64,000 nt of DNA from Sympetrum striolatum (GCA_947579665.1 OX388348.1:14756001-14820000), one strand, 5' to 3'. Positions 36,590 through 49,032 are shown, numbered from the stretch's first letter. Notes: generated by a model from the letters alone, not told the origin. A program made the numbers and translations.

Positions 36590-37195
36590 GACATTTAACA
36601 ATTCAATACCCTCGCGACACAAGATCAACTCCACCCCACGGCCGTCATAATGTATCCTTACCGTTTCCCGTTTACGGAGAACCAACTAGACCGATCCATC
36701 CACCACGCGGAAGACGGATACAAAACACGGGCACAAAATGTGGCCGTTTGACGATTTTTCCTCATCGCCGGTCCATGAACAAAGAGGTACCGAGCCCGGA
36801 AGACATCTCCCGACGAAATGAGCCGCGTCAAAAGAATCTGGCGCATTTATCCGTCGTACTTTTTTATTCAAACCCTGCGAGAACGTAGCAGCCGCGATGG
36901 AAGGCTAGGATGGTCGGTAACTGATTAGGTGCTGTAAAAAAGTACATCTGAGCGGGATATTCACAGAATGTGTGCCTAGGGAAGAGATATTTCTCCCTAC
37001 GGGAGTCCATCCTCTGGTAACATCTGCGAGGGAGGCCTCTCTCTTCGGGGCTTCGGAGGGAAAAAAAGGGAAGAGGGGGTGGGGAAGGAAACCCTCTCTT
37101 ATAATGGGTTGGAGAAAAAAATGAGGGGGGAATTACTTCTAAAGGGTGGCGAGAGCATTTGGGGTGGATGGGGTTGAGTGTAGGAAGTAGCATTT
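36590..37195. other. CpG-rich island passing into G/A-rich tract
   Basis: The left part (to about 36870) is CpG-rich with overlapping minus-strand ORFs of 61-62 codons. The right part (about 37010-37170) is strongly purine-rich and is spanned by a Pro/Ser-rich minus-strand ORF of 109 codons (36864-37193) that is explained by the composition. Confidence 0.3.
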
Positions 37196-39639
37196 GGATG
37201 AAACAAATCCTATGACATTACTGAGAGACTAGACGAAATCACTGAAAACTGTCGAACGTGAGGAACTTAACTAGCTGTCTGAGCAAACAAGGACCACGAA
37301 TTAGGTAACTAGTGTGCATGTTCACTCTAATTTCAATACATGAGAGCATAACACACTGTCTTATACAATAACTTTCGCTTATATCTCAATAAACATGTAT
37401 AAAATGCTACCACTACCGTAAACAAGGCAGGGACGTCCATTTGAATTTGTAGACTGCCACACGGCCATTAAAATCACTCAATTTATTACAATTTTTATGT
37501 ATTTTGTTTGCACCATAGTCTCCTAAATTTTATGAGGGACGGTTACTTAGTGCATGATAAGGCCCTTTGAATGATTTATGTTTTGCTTCTAACAATTAAA
37601 TATTTTGTTTTTGGCTCTAATAAGTAGTGGTTGAACTTTCAAATTCATGTAACTCTATACATATTGGTTAAAAAAGATTTTATTTTCAACGTCACATGGT
37701 CCTCGATAATATTAGTATTACAGTTGATTATTTTGTTACAGAGGAGCCAATAGTCCGGTGAAAACATCATAAAAATGCTAATTTATATAAAATGTCCTTA
37801 CTACTGTATACATCGATCAATACTAACCACAATAATACAAGCCTGTTGACTATTACAGCAAATAAGTCAACTAGACACTCCTTGATCGTTGAGCTTTAGA
37901 AATATTATAGGCAAAATACCCTCCATCTCCAAGCCGCATTTTTTTAAGACAAAAAATATAAAGTAAAGGGAGGAGAGTATATACTATTAAGTAAATCTTG
38001 CTCATCAAGGGTTGTAGGATTACAGTTTCAGTACTGGCATTCAATTTTGAAATATCCTAAGCTAAAGAAAACTGGAATAAACAACTCAGGAACAAACTGT
38101 TCCGCATGAGCATACATCACCTAAGAAGTTGATAACTAATGTGTATCACAGAGAAAATATGCCGATATTAGAAAACGAATCACCTCGGGGACATTTAATG
38201 GAAGGAAGAAACAAATTAAAGCAGAGTTGACACATCCACGGTATCGAAAAATTCTTGTGGAGTGGAAGAATGTCATTTCACTCAATGGAATTTAAAGAAC
38301 GTGATATCATAGTTGAATTATTATCCCGTGACTTTTGAAAAGCGCCTCAATCTCACGAATTGATAAAAAGTAGACAGGAAAATAATTTGGAACATCTAAT
38401 TTACCTGTAATTATTTTTTTCCGTAAAATATTTCTGAATTATAGGTTTTAAAGTTTTTATGGAATTTTAACTAGAACAGTAACTTCTACTCCCATAACCA
38501 GCTGAATATTCTCCATAGATTCTGTCTATGTTGAATGAAAGCGTATATATATATATATTGCATCAACTGAAGAATCAGCTAGAGATTAAAATCATATTCA
38601 TCATTTTCATTTATATCAATTCATCAACTTGAGGAAATTATCGGGTTAAATTAATTCACAAGCATAAGAATTCATAATTCTGAATAATATTTGGATATGT
38701 TTTCATAATATTAAAGTTAAGATGTGTACTTATTTATTACAAAATAATCTCATGCCGTAAATTAAGTACTTAATTGTACTACTTTCGATTTGATGATCTG
38801 CTCAAAAGATCAAAACAATGCACGCGTAACCTTACGAACTTATATTATTCATTCCTGTATTCAAAGTCGGATCGTTCAAAAGACGAGAATAAATTTACGC
38901 GCAGTTTCTACCAAGTATAGCTTCAACGGAATTCACTGCATATCTCTAGCAGGAGCTGTTTTGGAAATGGGAAGGTGATATCTGTTATTCAAACAGGGGT
39001 TTAATGTCGAGAGCCTATGATCTTCTGCCTTCATCTTTACTTGTATAGAGTAGACGTGAGAATTGCGCTATGAATTACATCTAGCGAAGTCTGTTCATAA
39101 CTCTTTTATAGAGATATGTGATAAATCATAAAAAATTAGAAAAATTCCTAATATTCGCATAAAAATTAGCTGCAAACAAGTGCTGTTTGCTGCCATATAT
39201 ATTTTGCTTAGCTTTTGATACATTTAATTAACAAAATAATATATTGTTCTTTAATGAAACTAAACTTATTTGATTTTATTAAATTATCTCAATTAAATCA
39301 CCTACAGAAGATAAGGTAAAACATGGTATTATCCACAAAAGTTTGTTATTCAGTCAAAATTCAGTCTTAGTCAAAATTTAGTTTTATTCGGACCAAATAA
39401 AAAATGTTTGGGATATCACTCGTACTAAGATTTCTTCTCTTCAGTTAATCTTATACTAATAAAATAGAATTAAATTATCTAAATTTTTCCATATCCATTA
39501 GCTCTCATAATTATATTTCTGAAATGAAATACTTGTTAAGATGGCTCCAATTGCTACCTCGTTATCCTACCAAGATTCCCCACCTCACTTAGCTCGAGCA
39601 AAGCACTGAAAAATCACCCTCTTTACATTTGCTTCCGAT
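37196..39639. other. AT-rich spacer
   Basis: No gene is seen. A TA microsatellite lies at about 38545-38559. Confidence 0.5.
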
Positions 39640-40245
39640 AGGAATACGTAATTTTGAATAACGCGATCCTCTCCAGCCGCAGAATCAGTCCTAATCGAAA
39701 GATTCCACCGAATCGCCACCATCTGCGATTACTTTTTCACTCCTACTTTTTGCCACTTACCGACAAAGACCTCTTGCAGTGGGGTGCAGCGTCAAAGAGC
39801 GCTCCCTCCCGCTCGATATGCATGATATTTCGAGTGCTAGCGCTGTTAAAACAGTCGAGAATGGAATGTTGGCGTAGGGACGAAAGAGGAGGGTTTTTCG
39901 AGTGCGAAAGGAGAGTTATCTCTATTTCGCCGACTATCGAACGCTGTCTTCCAAAACCGCTTCGAGTGTAGGCACGGATTCCCGATCGCAGCGCCGCAAG
40001 AAGGATTAGCGGAGTTAAATGGAAACGCCGTACGTACGGCAGGAAACTTTTCATGGGGACGTGGGCTCCATGTGAAAGGTTTTTTATCTATCGTTCTGGA
40101 GTTGAGAGCGACTAGACAGCGGCGCCGAGGAAAAAAAACGGGGCTTCCGCTCGTCGTTCGAAAATTAACCGAAACTCCGATTTCCTCCGCAGAGGCCTTC
40201 CTCATTCGAATTTCCGAGCCTATGAATAAATATAAATTTTTCGTG
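39640..40245. other. CpG-rich island with 14-bp palindrome
   Basis: This CpG-dense patch has large overlapping ORFs on both strands (39654-39971 plus; 39743-40054 and 39846-40265 minus, 103-139 codons), so coding potential is ambiguous. It holds a perfect palindrome GCCGTACGTACGGC (40027-40040). A possible minus-strand splice donor TCG|GTAAGTGG lies near 39765, with an acceptor-like TGTTTTAACAG about 83 nt upstream of it. Confidence 0.35.
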
Positions 40246-42280
40246 TGTTTATTTCGGAAATTCATTTCTATATATTGTTATGTTATGTTATATTTATTTT
40301 TTTCATTTATTTATGTCCACATTAGTGGTTTATGTGTTAGTTTAATTCATTTTCATAAAACAAATACATCAATAAATCAATGAATAAAAATATTTATAAA
40401 CATTTACATTTATATGTATATGCTTTAATTTTGTAAATATAATACAAAGCGCAAACATTAAGTAATGATAAAATAACGAAAGATTTTCTTAGCGTACTAT
40501 AGTGAAAAACAATCTATGTGGTCTACATTTGTTATCGCTGAGGCTAGATGGAATTAGCGAAGAAATTTTTATTATTATTTGGAGAGTAAAGGGAATTCAA
40601 GGATACACTGAAGATTTGTTAGAATTGGAGACATTGAAACATACGTTGTGAAAACGTCATCCGTTTTCATGAAAATCGCGTTAAAAATGTTTCGGGTGGT
40701 TCTGAACATTTCTTATATAAAGGAATGTATGGAATAATAAAGAAGATGTTAAAAAATTAAGTAAAAGTTAAGAGTATTAGAAGTAGATTACACCTAAAAT
40801 TATGGACTAAATGTCAGAAATATTCTGGCAAAAAATACTCAAAGTTATATGGGAAAGGGTTATATACGCATTATTTGTTTCACTATATCATCATTCATAA
40901 AGTATATCATAAATATAAGATACGGATAGAGGAATCTTCATGACATCTATTCAGTAGGAAATAAATAAATATTCCTATAAACGAAAGAAGCTCAGAAATT
41001 TTGTGAGATGAAAGTAAGAAAAATGTTTGCCTCATTTAATAAGTATTCAGTGAGATTAGATAAGATTTTAGCGCAGGAATGTAAATATAATACTAATATA
41101 GTATCATAAATATGATAGCAATAATAATATAATAGTAAATTTACAGTTGCATTTCTATCAATGACTTGGATTTATGTAAATCTGAAGATGTGAGTGAGAT
41201 AATTCATTAAATTGTGACCCCCATACATACGGCTAGGATACATCATTTAGGATTACATCAGGTTGAAATGTAAGCAAAAATCTTTCCAAACTTGAAGCTG
41301 GTAAAACATACCTGTAATGTGGTGTTTATAATAAAAATTTACTGAAATAAGAGAGATGATGAGCACCGGGTGACATATAAATGTTTTATTCTATACTTTA
41401 ATTATTTAACGTAGTGTGCATGACGAATATCTAGCTCGAACATACTTCTTCCCAACTTTAAACCCAAAAGTGAATATTTTTAGAGAGTAAACATTCATCA
41501 CAGCACGGCCATGAGTTATGATTACTCAGTCAAAATGCTTGAAATAGAAGGCCTTATTCCAGTGAGGATTTTAAAGAGATATCCCACGTGTCAGCTGAGC
41601 CTTCGTAGCCGCGCGGGAAAAAATAATTAAGCGGTTAAATTTTAAATCGATGAATTGGAGCACAAATCGATCAGTGAAGCATGATAGACGCTAAAATGCT
41701 ACGTGGAGTGGCGGGCATTAGCAGCAAACTAATGAAATGGTTCAAAAGATCCATTTTTGGATTATTATTCCAAATAATGTCGAAGATTCAATATTTATCC
41801 ATGCATTCTTCCATAGCTACTTAAGCCTCTGTTTAGTAAGCAATGAGAGAATACAAAAACATTAGATAAGTACATAAAACAATACTCTAACTAGTTAAAC
41901 TGACAAGATAGTATTTAAACCCAGGTATATTGATTCTGTAATAGCCATTTCATGTAAAAATCAAAGTTAAACTTAATTATTAAATCGAATATCCAGTTGA
42001 TGTTTAAATTCTTCATAAATATTTTCATTTATTTCTAATCACTTAGTATATTAACTAAGGTAGAACATTTTTGATTATGAAGTTGGTATTTTATAAGTGA
42101 TATAATGTAGTTACTTTGGTAATTATAATATTGCGAGGAAAATCAGGGAAATATATGCTAGAAATAGAACGAATCGTTTTTTAGAGATAATTTTCAGAAT
42201 TATACACGAAAATAATCGATTTAGGGAAGTACAGTGGAGTAGAATCGTGGTGCTTGCACCCTCTGCCTCACGCCAAAAGG
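40246..42280. other. AT-rich spacer
   Basis: No gene is seen. Purine-rich stretches at 40540-40800 give no recognisable coding remnant. Confidence 0.5.
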
Positions 42281-42378
42281 CCACTTGCAGTGTCTTTACC
42301 TATACATAGACAATCTATCGTAGAAACATTACAACAGACAAAACATGTATACTCATTTGTCAATTGAACTGCAAGTGG
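42281..42378. repeat. Short inverted repeat
   Basis: CCACTTGCAGT (42281-42291) and ACTGCAAGTGG (42368-42378) are perfect inverted repeats 76 bp apart. No target duplication or family is assigned. Confidence 0.45.
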
Positions 42379-42549
42379 GTTTTAATAAATTTATAACAGC
42401 ATAGAAAGAAGAAATCGTACTTAACTTGAGTGAGGGTAACGTAAAGAATTAAAATATTTTTTCACAATATTATGTGTAGTAGTATCCAGAATATTAAGAT
42501 ATCACTGAAAAATCTTTAAATGATTCAAATTCATTCATGTTTTAATTGC

Positions 42550-42647
42550 TTTTATAAATAATCTATTCAATATAATACGATAAACAACTAAATATTAATT
42601 TTATAAATAATCTGTTAGTCATAATGCGATAAACAACTTAATGTTAC
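42550..42647. repeat. Two-copy tandem repeat, 49-bp unit
   Basis: TTTTATAAATAATCT at 42550 and 42599, each followed by CGATAAACAACT at the same distance. Confidence 0.7.
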
Positions 42648-43360
42648 TCTATTTTTGGAAAAGCTTTTAAAAAAAGTTTGCTCTGTACTAGCCAAATATA
42701 TATATAAAATGCAAATTAATTTTTATTTGAATCATAACGTTGATATTTATGTTTTTACATTGCATTAGTTCCTACTAAATTTTAACTTTATTATAGAGTT
42801 TACTTTGTTTGTAAAGTGACACTGTAATATGTAGACTTATTTCTATGACTTATCTTCAATTCTACCTTACATAAAATTCATTTGTAACATGTAATAAGGC
42901 ATATGCTCGTAATTCACTATTATACTTTCATTCACATAGAATACACTCATCAATAACTTGAATAGAAAGCATTCCCTACTTATGAAAACCCAAACAAGAA
43001 AGGAAAGAGAGAGAAATAATATCTTCCCTATTTTGGGGAATTCTCTAGCACAGCCTCATGGCCTGATCCGCCACGCTGCGTTCTTCTGCGATGACCTAGA
43101 AATTCCTTTCGATTACTCGCGAAATCTGGCTCTAATTGTTAGGCGTACTGTCGTTAAACCTTAAGAGGAATGCTGCTCGTCCTGACCGATTCAAATGGTA
43201 TTCAGAGCGCATTTCATCCTACGAGGTACGCTACCTTTAGCAACATATCTGTACTGAGGCGCAGTCGACATATTAGGGGATCGTGGACTGAACGCTTCCT
43301 AAGTAACCCCCTCCCCCTTCTATGCTGTAAGTGTAAGTTTAGCTGTAAGTTTAAGCGAAT
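42648..43360. other. Spacer with mildly GC-rich segment
   Basis: AT-rich to about 43040, then a moderately GC-rich segment to about 43330. Its 68- and 71-codon plus-strand ORFs (42958-43164, 43170-43385) are unrecognised. Confidence 0.4.
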
Positions 43361-43720
43361 ATTAACCTCAGGTACAATAAACTAAACGTCATTACTATTT
43401 AAAAAAAATACTTATATTGAGCTGTAGTAATTGAAACATTGACTCCCTCTAAGGATTAGGCGCTACAGAAGGGTATATTTAAGTAAATCGACATTTTGGG
43501 CGTATCTAGACTTTCGTATTTTTGCTTCAACTTCCAGGAGATTAAAGACAGGAGCAATCAACTAAATGTTATTACTAATTATTTATTTACTTATATTGAC
43601 CTGTAGTTAACGAAACTCTAACTCCCTCACAGCTAAGATACTACATAAAAGTGTATATATAAGTAAGTAGACATTTAGCGTGTGTCTAGACATTCTTTTA
43701 TCTCCAATTCCCATAATATC
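43361..43720. repeat. Two-copy divergent tandem repeat, about 180 bp unit
   Basis: Copy 1 is 43361-43540 and copy 2 is 43541 to about 43720. Shared landmarks are AACTAAAYGT, TTATTAC-type blocks, ACTTATATTGA followed by CTGTAGT, and TCTAGAC near each end. The copies are old, with several small indels. Confidence 0.6.
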
Positions 43721-44940
43721 TACTAGACATGAAATTAAGCTATGGATTGGAAATTTAAAAAATTCTAGTATATTTTTTACTTAGGAATTTACATCTAACC
43801 CTATTATTTTATCAAATATCGTTTGAAATTAGCAAGCATACATTTCAGAAATTCACTTTGTTTCAAAGCAACTTTAGATCTAGATCAAATAAAACAACGC
43901 TTCATAATTATGGTGGATCCTACATTGGTGGTAACTCACATATATTGATGATGAAGTTGGCACGAAAAAGTGAGTTTGGATGTGACTTTTAACAGAGCTA
44001 TATAACAAGCGATAGATTTTGAAATTATTCTGATTCATTTTTATGGGAAACTATACCTTTCTGTCCGAGGAAGACATTAATTTGTTTCCAGGAAAATGAT
44101 AACATGTGCCTAACGATTATTCACATTGTAGCGTTTATTGTTTTTCTGTTTCGGGAAAATCAGTTATTATTTACATCATTCCGGAAATTTTCCTTGTAAT
44201 CGGAGAAGATTTTAATTTAATTTGAATGATAGCATGGACTGTTATTTCACGAGCATAATGTGATGATCAAAATATACAAAATAACATTCGATTAAATTTG
44301 ATATAATTTTTTCCACCTTTTAATTTATCATCTATTTTAATTTTAACATATATGTGTCATATTAGAGATTATTTTAACATTTCATGCATTGCTATAAATC
44401 TACGGGATGATTCATGTTGGGAAATATATATTGCTTAACCATTTGAAATCCATGATAATAATTTTTTTGGAATATCTCGGGAATTAAAATAACATAAAAT
44501 TCTCTCAGAGCTTATGACTCGGTTGTTTTTCCATTCTTAATACTTTCAGATAATGTCTTGTTCGATATCGAAAAACTGGAGCCAATTAGAGCAATAAAAA
44601 AATCTAATTTCTTGCTTAAGTATTTCGGTAAATATGCCTCTATTCCGTGAAATTAATAATCAAAACAATAATTATCTTTCGTTTAGCTCAGGAAGCCAAC
44701 TCAGGGTTAATCTAAAGGGTTTTTACAATTTTTATTGAAAATATTAGTCGATGACATAGTCCCTAAACTAATTAAACCTTACGATATTCTTAAAATTTAT
44801 TGGTGGATATTGCTAAATTTTAGCATGAAAAACTGAAATTTTAGAAAACGCTGGCCTAACTGTCAAGTTTGGTCAACAAAACAGCATTAATATTCCATGT
44901 AGTAGTAGTATTCAAAGTGCTTCGACAGTTTAGATCATTT
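43721..44940. other. AT-rich spacer
   Basis: No gene or repeat is seen. Confidence 0.5.
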
Positions 44941-45021
44941 TGCTCATGGGATCCAACGGGGGATCGATCCCGGAACCGCTTTTACCAAAGGCAAACGTCC
45001 ACATGACTAACCGAGAGCCCC
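44941..45021 (-). mobile_element. tRNA-related SINE fragment
   Basis: On the minus strand the sequence runs GGGGCTCTCGGTTAGTCATG, then GTTTGCCTTTGGTAAAAGC, then GGTTCCGGGATCGATCCCC (44958-44976). This is the order of a tRNA D-arm region, anticodon region and T-arm/B-box region, with a good GGTTC...ATCGATCC B-box equivalent. It cannot be folded into a full modern tRNA, so I read it as the head of a SINE rather than a tRNA gene. Confidence 0.45.
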
Positions 45022-45039
45022 TTATTTTTCCAAGAAGTT

Positions 45040-45980
45040 TACTATGATAACAAGGAATAAGGGAAAGCAGGAAGGTAAAACAGGAATCTATATTGGCATA
45101 GTAAACACTTTTACCTACCTTGATACCTTCCCGCAAACTACTTCAGTCCTCATATTGCCAAGAAAGCCTCATTCTACCCCTACTAGCTCGTGTTCGCTAA
45201 AGTTGAGGGGCTTGAGGTACCAACCGGCCTTCGAGTTGAATACTTAACAGTCAGACCCTCCCTCACTCTATCCTACCCAAATCCTTGCGGAAACAATACG
45301 CTCACAACCACAATAATCCTTGCCGAAGCGCCCTTTAAGAGAAAAACTAATCATCGCACCCTATCCTTTAAAAAAGCCACTTTCCTCCTATTCACCTGTC
45401 TTTGTTCCCCTTTCCTATCACCCCTCCCATACACACGCGTCAGATCGATGAGGACGCCACTCGGAGGAAGGCCGAACTACATTTCGAGCCACGACGACGG
45501 TCGCATTTAACTCGGACGACCATGACCTCCTTAGAAATCGCATGCACGCAACACACCGAAAGCCCCCTAACTACCCCCTAACCGCACCACCCCCTGCCCG
45601 CGTTATTATTACAATCTGACCAGAGAACGAGATAACACGTCTGCTACACGGTTCTCCACTCGAAAGCGAGGAAACTCTGCGTTCCAGAGGCTTTGGCGCA
45701 TCCGCCATAATAAGACTGGCGCTTTTCACGAGGTGTCTATCCACCAGAGTAGGATGACTTCTTCGCTCCTGCAGCGGCAGGGAAATTCGCTACAATGGAG
45801 TTCGCTGGGGCGAATCGCGGAGTACATACGTGTGCCTGCTGCTGATGCTATACTTAGTTCCCTTTCTCAATGGAAGAATATTGGCTCCCAGTACAAGAGC
45901 TTTGGCTTTTGAGCGGGGAATTTCGATCCGAAGTTTCGAGCGTGATGAGGCCGAATCCTTTGCCTCAAAGGGATTAGACG
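45040..45980. other. Large CpG-rich island
   Basis: A long GC-rich patch whose left part is C-rich on the plus strand and whose right part (45640-45970) is CpG-dense. ORFs of 67-106 codons occur on both strands (for example 45190-45510 plus, 45790-45996 minus) with no recognised domain. Confidence 0.3.
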
Positions 45981-46040
45981 GAAAACACTGAAGCATAAAT
46001 AATGAAACATATAATGTAGTGTAGAAATAAGAAGAATAAA

Positions 46041-46172
46041 CTTCTACCTATCACTGAATCGTAGAAATCAGGGGAAAAACAGAGGGGAAGACAAAGACAA
46101 TATATGCTGCATGACTTAAAGGGTGGAGTTAACTGTAAGGAAACGAAGGAGATGAAGCTTAATAGGGATTTT
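46041..46172 (+). pseudogene. LINE reverse-transcriptase C-terminus remnant
   Basis: One plus-strand frame, broken by a single stop, reads LLPITES, stop, KSGEKQRGRQRQYMLHDLKG, then VNCKETKEMKLNRDF. This is the standard end of insect non-LTR polyproteins: a basic GKRGRGRQR linker, YxxDLK, a KEM helix and NRDxW. After a TGA in place of the expected Trp or Arg codon, the same frame goes on VHINLPKG (46176-46199), like the family ending CxNQPxEG. The rest of the element is not visible upstream, so the copy is 5'-truncated. Confidence 0.65.
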
Positions 46173-46199
46173 TGAGTGCACATCAACCTACCGAAGGGT

Positions 46200-47187
46200 A
46201 ATACACTTGTGTATGTATCATATTAGCCCTTTAACTGTTATAAACGTCTTTAGAACTAGGTAAATTTTGGTATCCTTCTTTCCATGCATGGGCTTAATTA
46301 TGTATGAGTGAGAGTTTAAAATTCAATGCTACTTTACTATTAAATTTTTAAACAACTTCTTATAGACAGAAATACACTATCTGCATTTGGAGAAAAAATA
46401 ATGTTCATATTATCATTAAAAATAGAAAGCACTTGGAATAGAAAAGCATTTAGCAGTGTCAAGATTAATCATTGCTGCATATTAACTAACTAATTATAAA
46501 TTTCGAAACACCCTTGTAAAGAAAGTATCCTACACCTCATCATAACATTAACTCAACCCTTAAACTAATGTTGTTCAAATGTCAGAAAAGAAATTACACT
46601 CCCTAATTGGCACTATACATTAATGGGGATAGAAGTTTATCTTAGAAAATATTGCTAGATGCATCCTGAAATGTAGCTTCAAAGCCTATAAACTCAGAAA
46701 TATCTCTATAAAGTAGTAGTAGAAAATTGTAAACGTCTAAATTCGCTTCCGCGAATAGAACATTAGCTCATGATGTACACCAATTAAAGGTATAATTTTA
46801 ATATTAAGTCATCTATAAACTGAATGTAAATATGTTTTAATTTTAAACAAGTCAAACGTTAATCGTAGTTATAAGTTAGTCGCTGTAAAATAGCATGCTC
46901 TCTATAGTGTGAGAAATCGTTAAAACCGAAGAAAGGTCTTTAAAAGAAGAAAAGATTCGCTAGATAAAGAAATACACTATTTTCTAAGAAACAATCTTTA
47001 AATTGGCATCTATGCCAAGATTAGAGATTAGAGACCTAATATTGCATAAGCTTCACATTGATATTTTCATTGCTCAGTGCTTGTATTGAGCAAGTATTGC
47101 ACCGTACGAAATCAGCAAACGAAATCAGTCAACCATAATATAATAAAAAAGTAAAAAAATCCGTTTTTTTAACAAATTACAAATTTT
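46200..47187. other. AT-rich spacer
   Basis: No gene is seen in this stretch between the LINE tail and the transposase fragment. Confidence 0.5.
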
Positions 47188-47464
47188 GGATGAATGACTG
47201 ATGCTCCATCAGACCGTTTTAATTAAAGATGAATTGGTCAAATGGCTAAAAAAACGAGGCCTCATACCTAGCCATTTAGATAAAAATATTGAACCCTGTA
47301 TTTGTGCAATTATAAGAGAGGACCGATGCATACAAATAATGCGGCTTGCAGGGTACAATGTAGATGTAGACGAAGTTTTTTATTCGCTTACTCAGCATCA
47401 CCATTAAACATAAAGGTGCCTACTAATGTCAATTATCTCTAATGAAAAAATCTGATGTGGCCAG
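47188..47464 (+). pseudogene. Decayed IS630-Tc1-type (DDE_3) transposase fragment
   Basis: A 68-codon ORF (47201-47407) includes KDELVKWLKKRGLIP and ends YNVDVDEVFYSLTQHHH. In insect IS630-Tc1-like transposases an insert between the second and third catalytic residues has a xxELxxWLxxxGI helix and later YxIDExxxxxGH. Just upstream, GATGCTCCAT-CAGACCGTT would read as the DNAPYHSV motif of the second catalytic Asp if 2 bp were missing. Just downstream, in shifted frames, come AY*CQLS (47418-47438) and EKI*CGQ (47444-47464), which align with PYHCQLNPIEKIW.Q carrying the catalytic Glu. All three conserved blocks occur in order at the right distances, separated by small frameshifts. It cannot be active. 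Confidence 0.55.
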
Positions 47465-47660
47465 CACATGACTTTCTCCATATATATAAGATGTAAATAT
47501 TTATCTACCGCAATAATTTCGAACTCTATATTCAATCTAAACTTGGAATTTGAGTTATTAATATTATATATTATCTTTGATGCCAAAAACATGATAAATA
47601 ATTTTTACGGGACATGATCGATGAAAAACGATGAAATTGGCCTTTCGCCCATAGAGCCCA

Positions 47661-48810
47661 GAGCGCCCACAAAGTACATAATCAGCAACTTCCGGTTTAT
47701 CAGTATTTCGTGAATAACTCCTACACAATCAGTGATACAAAAATATGTTTCAACCAAAAGTTATAGTTCATTACATTTTCTAAAACTTTTACAAATAATA
47801 GTATATACCTAAATACCATATTTATGGAGATATTTTGAAAACCGGAAATGAGCTTTGAAGAATTAAGCTCAACTTCCGGTTAACCGATTCACTCCAAAAA
47901 CTAATCAACTCTAACGACACAAACCAAAATACTATATATGAAATTTGGTGTTGATCCGACAAATAGTTTTCATGTTAGAGCGCCCACAAAGTACATAATC
48001 ATCTTCTTCCGGTTTATCAGTATTTCACGAATAACTCCTAATCAACCGGTTATACAAAAATATGTTAAATACAAAAGTTATAGTAAATTATATTATCTAA
48101 AACTTTTATAAGGAATACAATATACCAATATATCATATTTATGGATATATTTTGAAAACCAGAAATGAGCTTTACACAACGTACATAATCAGCAACTTCC
48201 GGTTTATCAGTATTTCATGGATAACTCCTAAACAATCAGTGATGCAAAAATATGTTTCATACAAAAGTTATAGTAAAATATATTTTCTACAACATTTATA
48301 AATAATAGTATATACCTAAATATCATATTAATGGAGATATTTTGAAAACCGGAAATGAGCTTTGAAGAATGAAGCTCGACTTCAATTCAGCCGATTTACT
48401 CCAAAAACTAATCAACTCTAACAACTGTAATAAAAGTACTATGTATGAAATTTGGTGTTGATCCGACAAATAGTTTTCATGTTAGAGCGCCCACAAAGTA
48501 CATAATCATCTTCTTCCGGTTTATCAGTATTTCACGAATAACTCCTAATGAACCGGTGATACAAAAATATGTTAAATACAAAAGTTATAGTAAATTATAC
48601 TATCTAAAACTTTTATAAGTAATACAATAGACGTATATATCATATTTATGGAGATATTTTGAAAACCGGAAATGAGCTTTAATGAATAAAGCTCGACTTC
48701 CGGTTAACGGATTTACTCCAAAAACTAATCAACTCTGACAGCACACACAACAGTACTATATATGAAGTTTGGTATTGATACGACTTTTAGTTTTCGAGTT
48801 AGAACGCCCA
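47661..48810. repeat. 317-bp tandem monomers in a 507-bp higher-order repeat
   Basis: GTACATAATC marks the monomer starts at 47674, 47991, 48181 and 48498, and the matching GCGCCC or ACGCCC box recurs at 47978, 48485 and 48802. Steps are 317, 190, 317 and 317 bp. The 190-bp copy lacks about 127 bp at its end. Monomers 1 and 3 share ATCAGCAACTTCCGG and CAATCAGTGATRC; monomers 2 and 4 share ATCATCTTCTTCCGG and AACCGGTKATAC. So the array is (A-B)(C-D) with a 507-bp period. Spacing is kept to the base, so the array is fairly young. It runs straight into the CA microsatellite and tail of the composite element. Confidence 0.85.
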
Positions 48811-48812
48811 TT

Positions 48813-48840
48813 ATCACACACACACATACACACACACACA

Positions 48841-48895
<55 letters not shown>

Positions 48896-48905
48896 ACATA
48901 CACAC
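48813..48905. repeat. (CA)n microsatellite
   Basis: About 90 bp of CA repeat with scattered T and G interruptions. Its spurious translation makes a His-Thr-rich stretch in a 104-codon ORF (48769-49083), which is not a gene. Confidence 0.95.
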
Positions 48906-49032
48906 AGACATCATTCAGAAAATGGTCAAAACGTGTTCTAGGGACCCCAAAACGTGTATTTCCGTTGAAATCTCGAAGTCGAATTTTTTCATGAAAACAA
49001 TACTTTCTCTATACTTCGTATATGGAGAAAGT
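48906..49032 (+). mobile_element. 3' tail with terminal hairpin of a composite, Helitron-like element
   Basis: The microsatellite is followed by about 95 bp of unique tail and a strong terminal hairpin, ACTTTCTCTATAC-TTC-GTATATGGAGAAAGT (49002-49032), with 13 paired bases and a 2-nt bulge. Tandem core, microsatellite, unique tail and terminal hairpin is the layout of non-autonomous Helitron-type elements such as DINE-1 and mini-me-like repeats. A CTRR end just after the hairpin is not seen, so that class is only a suggestion. The whole element would be 47661-49032. Confidence 0.45.

Noticed and set aside
36864..37193. 109-codon Pro-rich minus-strand ORF
   Set aside because: It is produced by the purine-rich plus strand; low complexity with no domain.
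39846..40265. 139-codon minus-strand ORF
   Set aside because: It overlaps two other ORFs above 100 codons on both strands inside a CpG-rich island, with no conserved motif or coding-like pattern.
44941..45021. A functional tRNA gene
   Set aside because: The B-box region is good, but acceptor and D stems cannot be paired into a cloverleaf; a SINE head is the better reading.
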